A stretch of 64,000 nucleotides of DNA, from contig NZ_AP022672.1 in assembly GCF_013374095.1 (NCBI RefSeq), positions 929,501-993,500 of the forward strand. Direction: 5' to 3'. A model generated the notes under the pieces. It saw only the letters and a program-made list of their open reading frames with translations. It had not been told where the DNA came from and did no database searches. The position numbers were made by a program, and so were the translations under genes. The stretch comes from Sphingomonas sp. HMP6 (lineage in GTDB: Bacteria > Pseudomonadota > Alphaproteobacteria > Sphingomonadales > Sphingomonadaceae). Positions 55,304-64,000 of this stretch are shown here, one piece after another; the stretch's first letter is position 1, and each line of letters starts with the position of its first letter.

Positions 55304-56964
55304 CAGAACAACCCCTCGATCTCACCCCCAGCCCCAAACCGTATCCCTTCCGCCGCCGGCACCCTCGGTAGCCCCGGCATCGTCATAATCTCCCCGCAGA
55401 TCGCCACCACGAACCCCGCGCCCGCGCTGAGGCGCACCTCGCGCACCGGCACGACATGCCCCGTCGGCGCGCCGAGCTTGGCCGGGTCGGTCGAGAAGCT
55501 GTACTGCGTCTTCGCCATGCACACCGGCAAATGCCCGAACCCCGCCGCCTCGAACCGCGCGAGCTGCGCCAGCACCGAAGGATCGGCCACGGCTTCCTCG
55601 GCGCGATAGATGCGCGTCGCGACGGTGTTGATCTTGTCGAACAACGACAGATCGTCGGCATAAAGCGGCGCGAATTGCGACGGCGCATCCGCCAGCGCCG
55701 CGACCTTCTCGGCCAGTTCCACCGCGCCCGCGCCGCCATCGGCCCAATGCGAGCACAACACCGCTTCGCACCCCTGCGCCGCCGCAATCTCTCGGATCAC
55801 CGCGATTTCCTCCGGCGTATCGCCATCGAAACGGTTGATCGCCACCACGACGCCCACGCCGAAACTCCGCACATTCTCGATATGCCGCGCAAGGTTGACG
55901 CCACCACGCCGCACCGCCTCGGTATCCGCCTCGCGCAGATCGGCCTTGGCGACGCCGCCATTCATCTTCAGCGCGCGCACCGTTGCGACGATCACTGCGG
56001 CGGCGGGTTTCAACCCGGCCTGACGGCATTTGATGTCGAAAAACTTCTCCGCGCCAAGGTCCGCGCCGAACCCGGCTTCGGTCACCACATAATCGGCCAG
56101 CCCCAAGGCCGCGCGCGTCGCGATCACCGAATTGCAGCCATGCGCGATATTGGCGAACGGTCCGCCGTGGACGAAGGCGGGCGTGCCCTCCAACGTCTGG
56201 ACGAGGTTGGGCTTGATCGCTTGCGCCAGCAGCACCGCCATCGCGCCATGGGCCTTGAGGTCGCGCGCCGTCACCGGCTGCTTGCCCCGCGTATAGGCGA
56301 CGACGATCCGCCCGAGCCGCGCCTCCAGATCATGCAGATCGCTCGCCAGGCACAGGATCGCCATCACTTCGGAGGCGACGGTGATGTCGAACCCACTCTC
56401 GCGCGGAAAACCGTTCGCCGGGCCGCCGAGCGACTGGGCAATGTCGCGGAGTGCCCGGTCGTTCATGTCCATCACGCGCCGCCACACGATCCGCCGCACA
56501 TCGATGTCGAGCGCATTGCCCCAGTGGACATGGTTGTCGATCATCGCCGCGAGCAGATTGTGTGCGCTGGTGATCGCATGGAAATCGCCGGTGAAATGGA
56601 GGTTGATGTCCTCCATCGGCACCACTTGCGCATAGCCCCCACCGGTCGCGCCGCCCTTGGTACCGAAGCACGGGCCGAGGCTCGGTTCACGCAAAGCCAG
56701 CATCGTCTTGCGCCCGGTGCGGTTGAGCGCATCGGCGAGGCCCACCGAGGTGGTCGATTTGCCTTCCCCGGCAGGGGTGGGGTTGATCGCGGTGACGAGG
56801 ATGAGCTTGCCCTGCGCGGTGGCGGCGGGAAGGGCGGCGAGGTCGATCTTCGCTTTGAAATGTCCATACGGCTCGACCGCTTCTGGCGGGATCCCAGCGA
56901 TGGCGGCGATGGCGCCGATCGGTTGCAAAGTTGCGGCGCGCGAGATTTCGATATCGGTGAGCAT
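55303..56964 (-). CDS. fhs: formate-tetrahydrofolate ligase
   Basis: ATP-dependent synthesis of 10-formyl-tetrahydrofolate, the formyl donor for Fmt and purine synthesis. 553 residues from ATG 56964 ([20 protein letters not shown]). P-loop [18 protein letters not shown], then [20 protein letters not shown] and [19 protein letters not shown]. Codons upstream of this ATG run into rmuC and are not Fhs-like. Divergent from rmuC by 79 bases. Confidence 0.97.
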   Translation of the reverse strand: MLTDIEISRAATLQPIGAIAAIAGIPPEAVEPYGHFKAKIDLAALPAATAQGKLILVTAINPTPAGEGKSTTSVGLADALNRTGRKTMLALREPSLGPCFGTKGGATGGGYAQVVPMEDINLHFTGDFHAITSAHNLLAAMIDNHVHWGNALDIDVRRIVWRRVMDMNDRALRDIAQSLGGPANGFPRESGFDITVASEVMAILCLASDLHDLEARLGRIVVAYTRGKQPVTARDLKAHGAMAVLLAQAIKPNLVQTLEGTPAFVHGGPFANIAHGCNSVIATRAALGLADYVVTEAGFGADLGAEKFFDIKCRQAGLKPAAAVIVATVRALKMNGGVAKADLREADTEAVRRGGVNLARHIENVRSFGVGVVVAINRFDGDTPEEIAVIREIAAAQGCEAVLCSHWADGGAGAVELAEKVAALADAPSQFAPLYADDLSLFDKINTVATRIYRAEEAVADPSVLAQLARFEAAGFGHLPVCMAKTQYSFSTDPAKLGAPTGHVVPVREVRLSAGAGFVVAICGEIMTMPGLPRVPAAEGIRFGAGGEIEGLF

Positions 56965-57043
56965 GGCGACAGTCCTAGCCAAGGGCTGGCGCAACACAAT
57001 CCCGCCCGCTACAAGTTCCCGCAATGTTCCAACGAGGCGTGTA

Positions 57044-58510
57044 ATGACCGGATCGACGATTTCCCTCCTCACGATCGCCGCGCTCCTGATCGGCTTGGGC
57101 GTCGGCTGGTTCCTCGGGGGGCGCGGCGTGGCGCAGGCACGCGCCGATGCCGCCGCGCGCGAAGTCGATTTCAAGCGTGCGATCGTCGATCTCGCCGGTG
57201 CCGAAGAACGCGCCAAGGCCGCCGAACAACTCCGCTACGATCTCGCCAGCGTCCGCGACGAACGCGACGTCGCGCGGCTGAAGACGATCGAGCTGAGCAC
57301 CCACGCCGCAAACTTCGAAGCACGCCTCGCCGAACTGCGCGAAACCGACGAGGCGCGGCTGAAAATGGTGCGCGAAACGCAGGAGGCGCGGATCGCCGAA
57401 TTGCTCCACGCCAAGGAATTGCTCGCCACGCAATTCGCCGAGGTTTCGAACAAATTGCTGAGCGACGCGCAGGAAAGCTTCCTCAAGCGCGCCGACGAAC
57501 GCTTCCGCCAGTCCGAGGAAACCGCAGGGCAGAACCTCAAATCGATGCTCCAGCCGGTCAGTGATCGCCTGCTGAAATACGAGCAGGCCGTCACCGCCGT
57601 CGAAAGCGAGCGCAAGGGTGCGTTCAGCGAATTGAAGGGCCAGATCGAGGCCATGCGGATCGGCCAAGAGAAGGTGTCGAGCGAGGCGGCGAAGCTCGTC
57701 AATTCGCTCCGCAACGCCCCCAAATCACGCGGCCGCTGGGGCGAGCAGCAATTGAAGAATGTGCTCGAAAGCTGCGGCCTTGCCGAGCATACCGATTTCC
57801 AGACCGAAGTATCCGTCGCGGTCGCCGAAGAGGGCGCGCGGCTGCGCCCGGATGCGATCGTGACGATCCCTGGCGGGCGCAGCCTCATCATCGACGCCAA
57901 GGTGTCGCTCAACGCCTATCAGGATGCGTTCGGCGCGGTCGACGATGCCGAGCGGACCGTCGGCCTCGCCGCACACGCCGCCTCGATGCGCGCGCACATC
58001 AATGGGCTGGGAAACAAAGCCTATTGGAGCCAGTTCGCCGATGCGCCCGATTACGTCATCATGTTCGTCCCCGGCGAACACTTCCTCGCCGCCGCGCTCG
58101 AACATGATCATGATTTGTGGAACTACGCTTTCGAAAAGCGCGTGCTGCTGGCAACGCCGACCAATCTCGTCGCGATCGCGCGCACCGTTGCGGCGGTATG
58201 GCGTCAGGAGAAGCTCGCCAAGGAAGCACGCCAGATCGGCGAGCTCGGCAAGGAATTGTACGATCGCCTCGCCAAGGCGGCGGGCGATCTGCGCAAGGTC
58301 GGCGGCGGGCTGACCAGCGCGGTCAACAATTACAACAGCTTCGTCTCATCTTTTGAGAGCCGTGCGCTGGTCACCGCGCGCAAGTTCCGCGATCTGAATA
58401 TCGAAACCGGCGCGCGCGAGATCGAAGACGTGCCCCCGGTTGAGGCGCTCGCGCGCTACGGCGAGGCCGTGCCGCTGATCGAAGCGCCGACGCAGGAAGC
58501 TGCGGAATAG
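57044..58510 (+). CDS. rmuC: RmuC-family DNA recombination protein
   Basis: 488 residues. One N-terminal membrane segment (residues 5-25, [20 protein letters not shown]), a long coiled coil to about residue 200, then the RmuC nuclease-like core with [40 protein letters not shown] (PD-(D/E)xK-like) and [16 protein letters not shown]. coli RmuC limits inversions at short inverted repeats, which is notable beside the many repeats in this window. ATG 57044 has GAGG 7 bases upstream. Confidence 0.94.
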   Translation: MTGSTISLLTIAALLIGLGVGWFLGGRGVAQARADAAAREVDFKRAIVDLAGAEERAKAAEQLRYDLASVRDERDVARLKTIELSTHAANFEARLAELRETDEARLKMVRETQEARIAELLHAKELLATQFAEVSNKLLSDAQESFLKRADERFRQSEETAGQNLKSMLQPVSDRLLKYEQAVTAVESERKGAFSELKGQIEAMRIGQEKVSSEAAKLVNSLRNAPKSRGRWGEQQLKNVLESCGLAEHTDFQTEVSVAVAEEGARLRPDAIVTIPGGRSLIIDAKVSLNAYQDAFGAVDDAERTVGLAAHAASMRAHINGLGNKAYWSQFADAPDYVIMFVPGEHFLAAALEHDHDLWNYAFEKRVLLATPTNLVAIARTVAAVWRQEKLAKEARQIGELGKELYDRLAKAAGDLRKVGGGLTSAVNNYNSFVSSFESRALVTARKFRDLNIETGAREIEDVPPVEALARYGEAVPLIEAPTQEAAE

Positions 58511-58511
58511 C

Positions 58512-59261
58512 ATGGCAAAGCAACGCCATACGGCGCTGCCGCCGCCCTATCTCAAGCGCGTCTGGCTCGACCCGGCAGCGGAGGTCGATCGGCGCACCTA
58601 TCCCTTTTGCTTGCCGCTGTTCCGGGACGAATTCGATCTCGGCTTCGATTCTCCCGTGACCATCATCGTCGGCGAAAACGGCGTCGGCAAATCGACGTTG
58701 ATCGAGGGTATCGCGGTCCTCGCCGGTTTCGACGAAGGCGGCGGCGGGCCGGGCTATCGTGCAATCGATCATTCGCGCGCGGCCGAGGTCGGCGGCGGAC
58801 GTCTCGCCGATGCGCTGCGCGCAAGCTGGCTACCGAAAGTCGGCCAAGGCTGGTTTTTCCGCGCCGAAAGCTTCTTTTCGGTCGCGCGCTATCTCGACGA
58901 AGCGGGTTCGCCCAGTGCGGATTTTCTGTCGCATTCGCACGGCGAGGGCTTCATGCGTTTCTTCGAGGAACGCTGCGACCGACCCGGCATCTTCCTGTTC
59001 GACGAACCCGAATCGGCGCTTTCCCCCAACCGCCAGTTCGATTTCCTCAAGCTGCTGCGGCGGATGCAGCAGGGCGGTCAGAGCCAGGTTATCGTCGCCA
59101 CGCACGCGCCGATCCTGATGGCGCTACCCAATGCGAGTCTATTGCGCATGGGAAAGTATGGGCTTGAACCGGTCATGCTCGAGGAAACCGAGCATTACCG
59201 CATCATGCGCGAATTCACCGGCGATCCCCACGGCTTCGTCGAGGCGATGCTCGACGAATAG
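58512..59261 (+). CDS. AAA-family ATPase (ABC/RecF-like)
   Basis: 249 residues, one base after rmuC. Walker A is VGENGVGKST (53-62), then GDxxSHGE-type FLSHSHGEGFMRFFEE, Walker B GIFLFDEPESALSP, and the switch His in IVATHAPILMAL. It resembles stand-alone predicted ATPases of the YhaN/OLD-type nucleotide-binding fold without a nuclease domain. The role is unknown; coupling to rmuC suggests DNA metabolism. Confidence 0.88.
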   Translation: MAKQRHTALPPPYLKRVWLDPAAEVDRRTYPFCLPLFRDEFDLGFDSPVTIIVGENGVGKSTLIEGIAVLAGFDEGGGGPGYRAIDHSRAAEVGGGRLADALRASWLPKVGQGWFFRAESFFSVARYLDEAGSPSADFLSHSHGEGFMRFFEERCDRPGIFLFDEPESALSPNRQFDFLKLLRRMQQGGQSQVIVATHAPILMALPNASLLRMGKYGLEPVMLEETEHYRIMREFTGDPHGFVEAMLDE

Positions 59262-59263
59262 CC

Positions 59264-60097
59264 CTACCGATTCCCGCCGATCAAATCTCCAATCCCGCCA
59301 AGCACCGATCCCTCACCGCGATTCTGCCCCGCGCCGCCCGCCGTCGCGACGATGCGCCCAGCCAGCCGCGAGAAGGGGAGCGACTGGATCCACACATGCC
59401 CCGGGCCGGTCAGCCGCGCGAAAAACACGCCTTCGCCGCCGAACACCATGCTGCGCACGCCCCCCGCCGCGACGAGATCGAACTCGACGCTCGGCGTATA
59501 GGCGGCAAGGCAGCCGGTATCGACGTGCAGCTCTTCGCCTGCCTTCAGTTCGCGCTCGACCACGGTGCCGCCCATCTGGACGAAGACCCAACCATCGCCG
59601 TCGAGCCGCTGCATGATAAAGCCTTCGCCGCCGAACAGCCCGGTCATCACGCGGCGTTGAAACTGGATGCCAATCGACACGCCTTTGGCCGCCGCGAGGA
59701 ACGCATCCTTTTGGCAGATCAGCGTGCCGCCATAATCGCCGAGCCGAAGCGGCAGGATCGCACCCGGCGTCGGCGCGGAGAATGCGACGCGCGCCTTGCC
59801 GCTGCCATTGTGCGTGAAGACCGTGGTGAACAGGCTCTCGCCCGTCACCAACCGCTTGCCCGCGCCAAGCAATTTGCCCATGAACCCGCCGCCCTGCGCG
59901 TCGCTGCCGTCGCCGAAGACGGTGGTCATGCCGATGCTAGCATCCTTCCAGACGAATGCACCTGCCTCCGCCACCGCGCTCTCGCCGGGATCGAGCTCGA
60001 TCTCGACGAATTGCAGCTCCTGGCCCTTGATCTCGAAGTCGATATCGTCGGCAATTCCGGCGCTGCGGCTGTGCTGCCAGGGGCTGGGCGGGGGCAT
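59264..60097 (-). CDS. AIM24 / TIGR00266-family protein
   Basis: 277 residues with the repeated beta-sandwich of the family: VEIELDPGESAVAEAGAFVW, SLFTTVFTHNGSGKARVAFS, GSGGG-like GLFGGEGFIMQRLDGDGWVF and GGEGVFFARLTGPGHVWIQS. The Gly-rich C terminus (VLGGIGDLIGGNR) is common here. Biochemical function is not known. It is convergent with the ATPase gene with only 2 bases between the stops. Confidence 0.9.
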   Translation of the reverse strand: MPPPSPWQHSRSAGIADDIDFEIKGQELQFVEIELDPGESAVAEAGAFVWKDASIGMTTVFGDGSDAQGGGFMGKLLGAGKRLVTGESLFTTVFTHNGSGKARVAFSAPTPGAILPLRLGDYGGTLICQKDAFLAAAKGVSIGIQFQRRVMTGLFGGEGFIMQRLDGDGWVFVQMGGTVVERELKAGEELHVDTGCLAAYTPSVEFDLVAAGGVRSMVFGGEGVFFARLTGPGHVWIQSLPFSRLAGRIVATAGGAGQNRGEGSVLGGIGDLIGGNR

Positions 60098-60146
60098 GGG
60101 TTTTCTCCTAAAAGAGGATCGACGCGTGCGATCCTATCCCGATTCG

Positions 60147-60941
60147 CTACCGCCGCGAAAGCACTTCATACGCCATCACCGCCGTCGCCACGGCGGCGTT
60201 CAGGCTGTCGGCCTTGCCGAGCATCGGGATCTTGACCAGCAGGTCGCACGCGGCGGCATAATCGTCCGGCATCCCCTGCGCTTCGTTTCCGGTGAGCAGG
60301 AAGGTCGGCGCGACATAATGCGCGGCGCGGTAGTTCGTGTCGGTATCCAGGCTGAGTCCGACCAATTGCCCCGCCCCACCGCGCAACCACGGTAAGAACG
60401 CGGCCCAGTCGCACTGCACCACCGGCACCGTGAACAGCGCCCCCATGCTCGCGCGCACCGCCTCGACCGAGAAGGGATCGACGCATTCGCCGATCAGGAT
60501 CAGCGCACCCGCGCCAACCGCGTCGCCGGTGCGCAGGATCGTGCCGAGGTTGCCGGGATCGCGCAGCCGCTCGGCGACCAGCCAGATGGTTGCGCTGGTG
60601 CGGTCGAGGCTGTCGAGCGTCCGTGTGAACTCCGCGAACACGCCGACTACGGCTTGCGGATTGTCCTTGCCCGACAGTTTGGAGAGGATGTCGGGTACGG
60701 TCTCGATCGCCTCACCACCCGCCGCCTCGACCGCCTCCACCAGCGCAAGCACCAACGGATGCGCCGCGCTGTCACGCGCGAAGAACAGATATTGCGGAAT
60801 CCGCCCCGCCTCACGCGCCTCGGTCAGGATGCGCAGGCCCTCGGCCAGGAACAGCCCTTCGTCGCGCCGGTGGCGCTTCTCGCGGAGCGAGCGGATGCGC
60901 TTGATGAGGGGGTTGGAGTAGGCAGTGATTTCGCGGGGCAT
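60147..60941 (-). CDS. TrmH-family RNA 2'-O-methyltransferase
   Basis: SpoU/TrmH knot methyltransferase, 264 residues from ATG 60941 (MPREITAYSNPLIKRIRSLR). An N-terminal substrate-binding domain is followed by the SPOUT core: VAERLRDPGNLGTILRTGDA, FLLTGNEAQGMPDDYAAACD and LVKIPMLGKADSLNAAVATA. The closest type is the RlmB/TsnR-like rRNA methyltransferase; the exact target is not clear. Confidence 0.92.
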   Translation of the reverse strand: MPREITAYSNPLIKRIRSLREKRHRRDEGLFLAEGLRILTEAREAGRIPQYLFFARDSAAHPLVLALVEAVEAAGGEAIETVPDILSKLSGKDNPQAVVGVFAEFTRTLDSLDRTSATIWLVAERLRDPGNLGTILRTGDAVGAGALILIGECVDPFSVEAVRASMGALFTVPVVQCDWAAFLPWLRGGAGQLVGLSLDTDTNYRAAHYVAPTFLLTGNEAQGMPDDYAAACDLLVKIPMLGKADSLNAAVATAVMAYEVLSRR

Positions 60942-60960
60942 GGGTCGCTCTACCCAATCC

Positions 60961-61040
60961 GTCACCCCAGCGAAAGCTGGAGGCTTAATGGGTAGGGGAG
61001 CCCGCTGGAACCACGAGATGCCAGCCTACGCTGGCATGAC
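60961..61040. repeat. paired hairpin repeat (family C) between the RNA methyltransferase and ptsH
   Basis: Two small hairpins, CCAGC-gaaa-GCTGG (60967-60980) and GCCAGC-ctac-GCTGGC (61020-61035), are framed by GTCA (60961) and TGAC (to 61040), so the whole unit is also an inverted repeat. This is the form of a REP-type element (GTCACCCCAGCGAAAGCTGG). It lies between the ptsH stop and the methyltransferase start, both genes being leftward. Confidence 0.85.
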
Positions 61041-61057
61041 GATATCGGGCGAGATTG

Positions 61058-61330
61058 TTAGTCCTCGCCAAACTTGCCTAAGACCAATTCGCTCAGCGTA
61101 CCGACGACGGCCTCGGCATGTTCGCCCTCGGCCGAGATCGTGATCGTATCGCCCATCGCCGCGCCGAGCATCATCAGGCCCATGATCGAGGTGCCGGTGA
61201 CCGATCCGGCGCCTTCCTTCTCGACCTGCACTTCGCACGGCTGTATGGCGGCCAGCGTCACGAACTTCGCGCTCGCCCGTGCGTGCAGCCCACGCTTGTT
61301 GGTGATCAGCACTGAGCGCGACACCGACAT
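61058..61330 (-). CDS. ptsH: phosphocarrier protein HPr
   Basis: 90 residues. The EI phosphorylation site His16 (RGLHARASAKFV) and the HprK regulatory Ser48 (GTSIMGLMMLGAA) are both present, so it can be phosphorylated both ways. Its ATG shares one base with the EIIA stop (TGATG). With HprK and EIIA but no visible permease it belongs to a regulatory PTS. Confidence 0.97.
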   Translation of the reverse strand: MSVSRSVLITNKRGLHARASAKFVTLAAIQPCEVQVEKEGAGSVTGTSIMGLMMLGAAMGDTITISAEGEHAEAVVGTLSELVLGKFGED

Positions 61331-61737
61331 CAGGCGGCAGCCTCGCCAAGAACCTCGGACGCGACCGAAATATATTTGCGGCCCGCCTCGCGCGCGGCGG
61401 CGACGGCATCGACGATTTTCATTTTCTTGCGCGCCGATTCGAGCCGGATCAGCATCGGCAAATTGATCCCCGCGATCACTTCGATCCGCCCGCGCTGCAT
61501 CAGCGATATGGCAAGGTTGGAGGGCGTGCCACCGAACAGATCGGTCAGCAGGATCACCCCGCGCCCGTCATCGACTCGCGCGATGGCTTCGGCAATGTCG
61601 TTGCGGCGCGCCTCCATATCGTCCTCGGGGCCGATATTGACCGTCGCAACGCGTTCCTGCTTGCCGACGACGTGCTCCATCGCGGTGACGAATTCGTCGG
61701 CCAGCCGACCATGCGTCACGAGAACCAGCCCGATCAT
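61330..61737 (-). CDS. PTS mannose-type EIIA domain protein
   Basis: 135 residues, single EIIA-Man domain: MIGLVLVTHGRLADEFVTAM with the phosphorylatable His9, then VILLTDLFGGTPSNLAISLM and IEVIAGINLPMLIRL. The ATG at 61737 lies 13 bases after the rapZ stop; ATG 61776 would overlap rapZ. No EIIB/EIIC genes are seen, so it probably acts as a phosphorylation-state sensor with HPr. Confidence 0.95.
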   Translation of the reverse strand: MIGLVLVTHGRLADEFVTAMEHVVGKQERVATVNIGPEDDMEARRNDIAEAIARVDDGRGVILLTDLFGGTPSNLAISLMQRGRIEVIAGINLPMLIRLESARKKMKIVDAVAAAREAGRKYISVASEVLGEAAA

Positions 61738-61750
61738 CGTTCCGCCCACA

Positions 61751-62704
61751 TCATGTAGCTTGCGCCCCATCGTCATCTGTCTTGTCGGTTGTCTCGTCCT
61801 GCACCCCCTCCAGCGAGTCCTGGGGTGCGGCGGCGAGATCGCGGTGCGAGACCGTGGGCGAAAATCCCGCGTCGCGCAACCGTGCGGCAACGCGTTCGGT
61901 GACATGAACCGAGCGGTGTCTCCCGCCGGTACAGCCGAAAGCCACCGTCACATACGATTTCCCCTCGGCCCTGTAGCGCGGGAGCAACAGCAACAGCAGC
62001 GATTCGATCTGCCCCACCGCCGCCTCATAGGCGGGGTCGCCCGCGATGTACGCGGAGACATCCGCGTCCATCCCGGTCCCGGGCCGTAAATCCGGCACCC
62101 AATGTGGGTTGCGCAGGAAGCGCATGTCGAACACCAGATCGGCATTGCGCGGAACGCCACGCGAAAAGCCGAAGGACGTCACCGATAGCGTCGGCTTGCC
62201 CAGACCCTCGCCCGAAAAGGTCGCGCGGATCTGCTGCGCCAGCTCGTTCGCGGTCAGATCGGTCGTGTCGATCAACCGGTTCGCCCAGCGCCGCAGCGGG
62301 CTGAGCAGTTCGCGTTCACGCGCGATACCGTCCGACGCCGGTCGATCAAGCGCCAGCGGATGCCGCCGCCGCGTCTCGGAATAGCGCCGCTCCAGTTCGC
62401 CGCCCGCGCAATCGAGGAACAGCGTGCCGATGTCATGGCCGTGCTCCTCGCGCAATTGCTTGATCCGCTGGACGATCCGCTCGGGATCGAAATCGCGGGT
62501 CCGTGCCCCGATGCCGAGCGCAAGCGGCTGGGTCGATCGCGCCGCCCCCTCGGGCAGCGGCGCGCTGAGCAAGCGATCCAGCAACAAGAGCGGGAGATTG
62601 TCGACCACCTCCCAGCCGAGATCCTCGAGCGTGCGCAACACGGTCGATTTGCCGGCGCCCGACATGCCGGTGACGAGCAGAATGTCCTTGGGGTCGCGTT
62701 TCAT
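61751..62704 (-). CDS. rapZ: RNase adapter / nucleotide-binding protein RapZ
   Basis: 317 residues. Walker A GMSGAGKS (13-20), VVDNLPLLLLDRL, LFLDCAGGELERRYSETRR and the C-terminal VAFGCTGGRHRSVHVTERVA are hallmarks of the family. In E. coli RapZ directs decay of a small RNA for amino-sugar synthesis; in Alphaproteobacteria its role is less clear. The C terminus is a long acidic tail. It overlaps hprK by 4 bases. Confidence 0.96.
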   Translation of the reverse strand: MKRDPKDILLVTGMSGAGKSTVLRTLEDLGWEVVDNLPLLLLDRLLSAPLPEGAARSTQPLALGIGARTRDFDPERIVQRIKQLREEHGHDIGTLFLDCAGGELERRYSETRRRHPLALDRPASDGIARERELLSPLRRWANRLIDTTDLTANELAQQIRATFSGEGLGKPTLSVTSFGFSRGVPRNADLVFDMRFLRNPHWVPDLRPGTGMDADVSAYIAGDPAYEAAVGQIESLLLLLLPRYRAEGKSYVTVAFGCTGGRHRSVHVTERVAARLRDAGFSPTVSHRDLAAAPQDSLEGVQDETTDKTDDDGAQAT

Positions 62705-63126
62705 ACGCCCTCAATAGCGTGGGCGAGCGCCAATTCCACCTTGATTGGCGTCGAGGCTTCGAACGCGGCAAGCGCGACCACGGGCAGGGGGATGCCTGCA
62801 ATCTCCTGCATGACGCCTTCCGGCGGCATTCGCTCCACCGGCCCGCCGAGCGTAACCACCAGAGCGACCGGGATATCGGCGACCGACGCCACCGCAAGAA
62901 TGCCCACCCCACGCACCTCGATCATACCCGATATCGTCTGAGGTGCCGCTGCCCGCAGGCGACCATCGAGTACCGTCAGCACGGTCTGATCGTCGCTGAT
63001 CAACATCGCACCACGATCGATCAGCCGCAGCGCGAGGTCGGACTTTCCCGCGCCCGACGGACCGATCAGCAACACGCAATGCCGCCCGATCGCCACCGAC
63101 GTGGCGTGAAGCAGGAGCGGCGTCAC
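62701..63126 (-). CDS. hprK: HPr kinase/phosphorylase, short alphaproteobacterial form
   Basis: 141 residues, roughly half the Gram-positive enzyme; it lacks the N-terminal domain, as usual in Alphaproteobacteria. HATSVAIG is followed by Walker A GPSGAGKS (22-29) and LALRLIDRGAMLISDDQTVL, then IEVRGVGILAVASV. It phosphorylates HPr on Ser48. It overlaps both the histidine-kinase gene and rapZ by 4 bases. Confidence 0.94.
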   Translation of the reverse strand: MTPLLLHATSVAIGRHCVLLIGPSGAGKSDLALRLIDRGAMLISDDQTVLTVLDGRLRAAAPQTISGMIEVRGVGILAVASVADIPVALVVTLGGPVERMPPEGVMQEIAGIPLPVVALAAFEASTPIKVELALAHAIEGV

Positions 63127-64000
63127 CGCGCATCCGCAGTCGGTATGCGGATCACGAAGCGCGCGCCGCCCGCGCCGTCGGTCCGCGCGGTCGCCACGAT
63201 GCTTCCCTGATGCGCCTCGACGATCGTCCGCGCGATCGCGAGGCCGAGGCCCGAATGCTTCCCGAACGCCTCGCCTTCGGGGCGCAGCGACTGGAAACGG
63301 CGGAACACCTGTTCGCGCGCATCCTCTGGCACGCCCGGGCCTTGATCCTCGATTCCAATGACCACGACGTCATGATCGCACGTCGCGCTCAGCACGATCA
63401 GCCCTGCATCGGGCGAGAAGGAGATCGCATTTTCGATCAGATTTTCAAGCACGCGCTCCAGCCTTGCGCCTTCGCCCGGCACGATCAGCGGCATGTCGGT
63501 GCGCCGGACGAACTGCAGCCGCACCCCGCGCTCGACCCCGCGTGCCTCGCGACTGGCGATTAACGCGGCGATCATCGCGCCGAGATCGACCGGTTCGAAC
63601 TTGGTCCGGCTGAGTTGCGCGTCGAGCCGCGATGCCTCGGCAATGTCGGTGATCAGTCGGTCGAGCCGCTGCACATCGTCGCGCACGATCGCCAGCAGCC
63701 GCGCTTGCAACGCCGGATCCTTGACCATCGTCATCCCCTCGACCGCGGAGCGAAGCGAGGCGAGCGGGTTCTTCATCTCGTGCGTCACATCCGCGGCGAA
63801 CGCCTCGATCGCATCGATCCGCGCGCGCAAAGCGAGGCTCATGTCGGACAGGGCACGCGCGAGCATCCCGATCTCATCGCGGCGTTCGGGCAAGCGCGGC
63901 ACGATCACTTCGCGCGCACGCCCCATCCGCACGCGCACCGCCGCGCGGGCGAGCTTGCGCAGCGGTCGCACGATCGTTCGCGCGAGAAAGAGCGACAAGA
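63123..64000 (-). CDS. chvG: sensor histidine kinase, ChvG type, C-terminal part (gene runs off the window)
   Basis: About 292 visible residues. HAMP-linked region (TIVRPLRKLARAAVRVRMGR), then the H box FAADVTHEMKNPLASLRSAV (phospho-acceptor His at visible residue 73), N box ENLIENAISFSP, and G boxes GIEDQGPGVP and HSGLGLAIARTIVE. The N-terminal sensor part lies beyond the window. The link to hprK identifies it as ChvG/ExoS-like, the acid- and envelope-stress kinase that usually pairs with ChvI; the regulator is presumably next to it outside the window. Confidence 0.88.
   Translation of the reverse strand, partial: LSLFLARTIVRPLRKLARAAVRVRMGRAREVIVPRLPERRDEIGMLARALSDMSLALRARIDAIEAFAADVTHEMKNPLASLRSAVEGMTMVKDPALQARLLAIVRDDVQRLDRLITDIAEASRLDAQLSRTKFEPVDLGAMIAALIASREARGVERGVRLQFVRRTDMPLIVPGEGARLERVLENLIENAISFSPDAGLIVLSATCDHDVVVIGIEDQGPGVPEDAREQVFRRFQSLRPEGEAFGKHSGLGLAIARTIVEAHQGSIVATARTDGAGGARFVIRIPTADAR

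Overview
The window is a compact, GC-rich chromosomal segment of an alphaproteobacterium, most likely a sphingomonad (Sphingomonas or a close relative). This rests on the complete Entner-Doudoroff set zwf-pgl-edd-glk-eda with no phosphofructokinase in view, the histidine kinase-hprK-rapZ-EIIA-HPr operon typical of Alphaproteobacteria, a MutL with an endonuclease motif, a large TonB-dependent receptor, and the short palindromic repeats with GCTGAGCTTGTCGAAG arms that I recognise from sphingomonad genomes. Almost everything is housekeeping core genome. I see no prophage, insertion sequence, CRISPR array or integrative element.

Layout. 1-6 kb: the 5' end of a tRNA, then the leftward cell-shape operon mreB-mreC-mreD-mrdA-rodA. 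6-8 kb: mutL, then a possible 25-codon lipopeptide gene. 8.2-9.6 kb: leftward rpsF-rpsR-rplI with a strong terminator and a candidate S6:S18 autoregulatory leader. 10-15.9 kb: fatty-acid synthesis (fabD, fabG, an unknown secreted protein, acpP, fabF), mltG and a TonB-domain protein. 15.9-21.7 kb: leftward zwf-pgl-edd-glk-eda. 21.7-26.5 kb: argC with an SH3-like protein and a MarR regulator; secG, pyrG and a small protein; hsp20. 26.7-29.8 kb: a TonB-dependent receptor with a structured leader and a palindrome-packed 3' flank. 29.8-38.5 kb: lolC-lolD, an acetyltransferase, glutathione peroxidase, dnaE, an acyl-CoA ligase and a PilZ protein. 38.6-43.8 kb: DUF167, radical SAM, VOC, moaB, a lytic transglycosylase and an unusual UDG-like protein. 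43.9-51.7 kb: ETF-ubiquinone oxidoreductase, ispE, ilvD, nnr and rlmD. 51.7-55.3 kb: truA-fmt, recR, def and a lipoprotein. 55.3-61 kb: fhs, rmuC, an ATPase, an AIM24-like protein and an RNA methyltransferase. 61-64 kb: HPr, EIIA, rapZ, hprK and a histidine kinase that runs off the window.

Many genes overlap by 1-8 bases (ATGA, GTGA, TTGA or TGATG junctions), so translational coupling is probably common. The clearest functional groups are envelope elongation (MreBCD, PBP2, RodA, MltG, lytic transglycosylase, LolCD), glucose-6-phosphate catabolism to pyruvate and glyceraldehyde-3-phosphate, type II fatty acid synthesis, formyl-methionine handling (Fhs supplies formyl-folate, Fmt uses it, Def removes the formyl group), and a PTS-like phosphorelay with no sugar permease.

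The most unusual layer is non-genic. At least five families of short inverted repeats are scattered through the window. Three copies lie in frame inside conserved genes (mutL, dnaE, fmt). Two copies end 8-9 bases before a start codon and appear to supply the ribosome-binding site (mltG, edd). Two intergenic stretches (29.2-29.5 kb and 45.6-45.8 kb) are packed with hairpins. All functional calls come from reading motifs; nothing was searched against a database.
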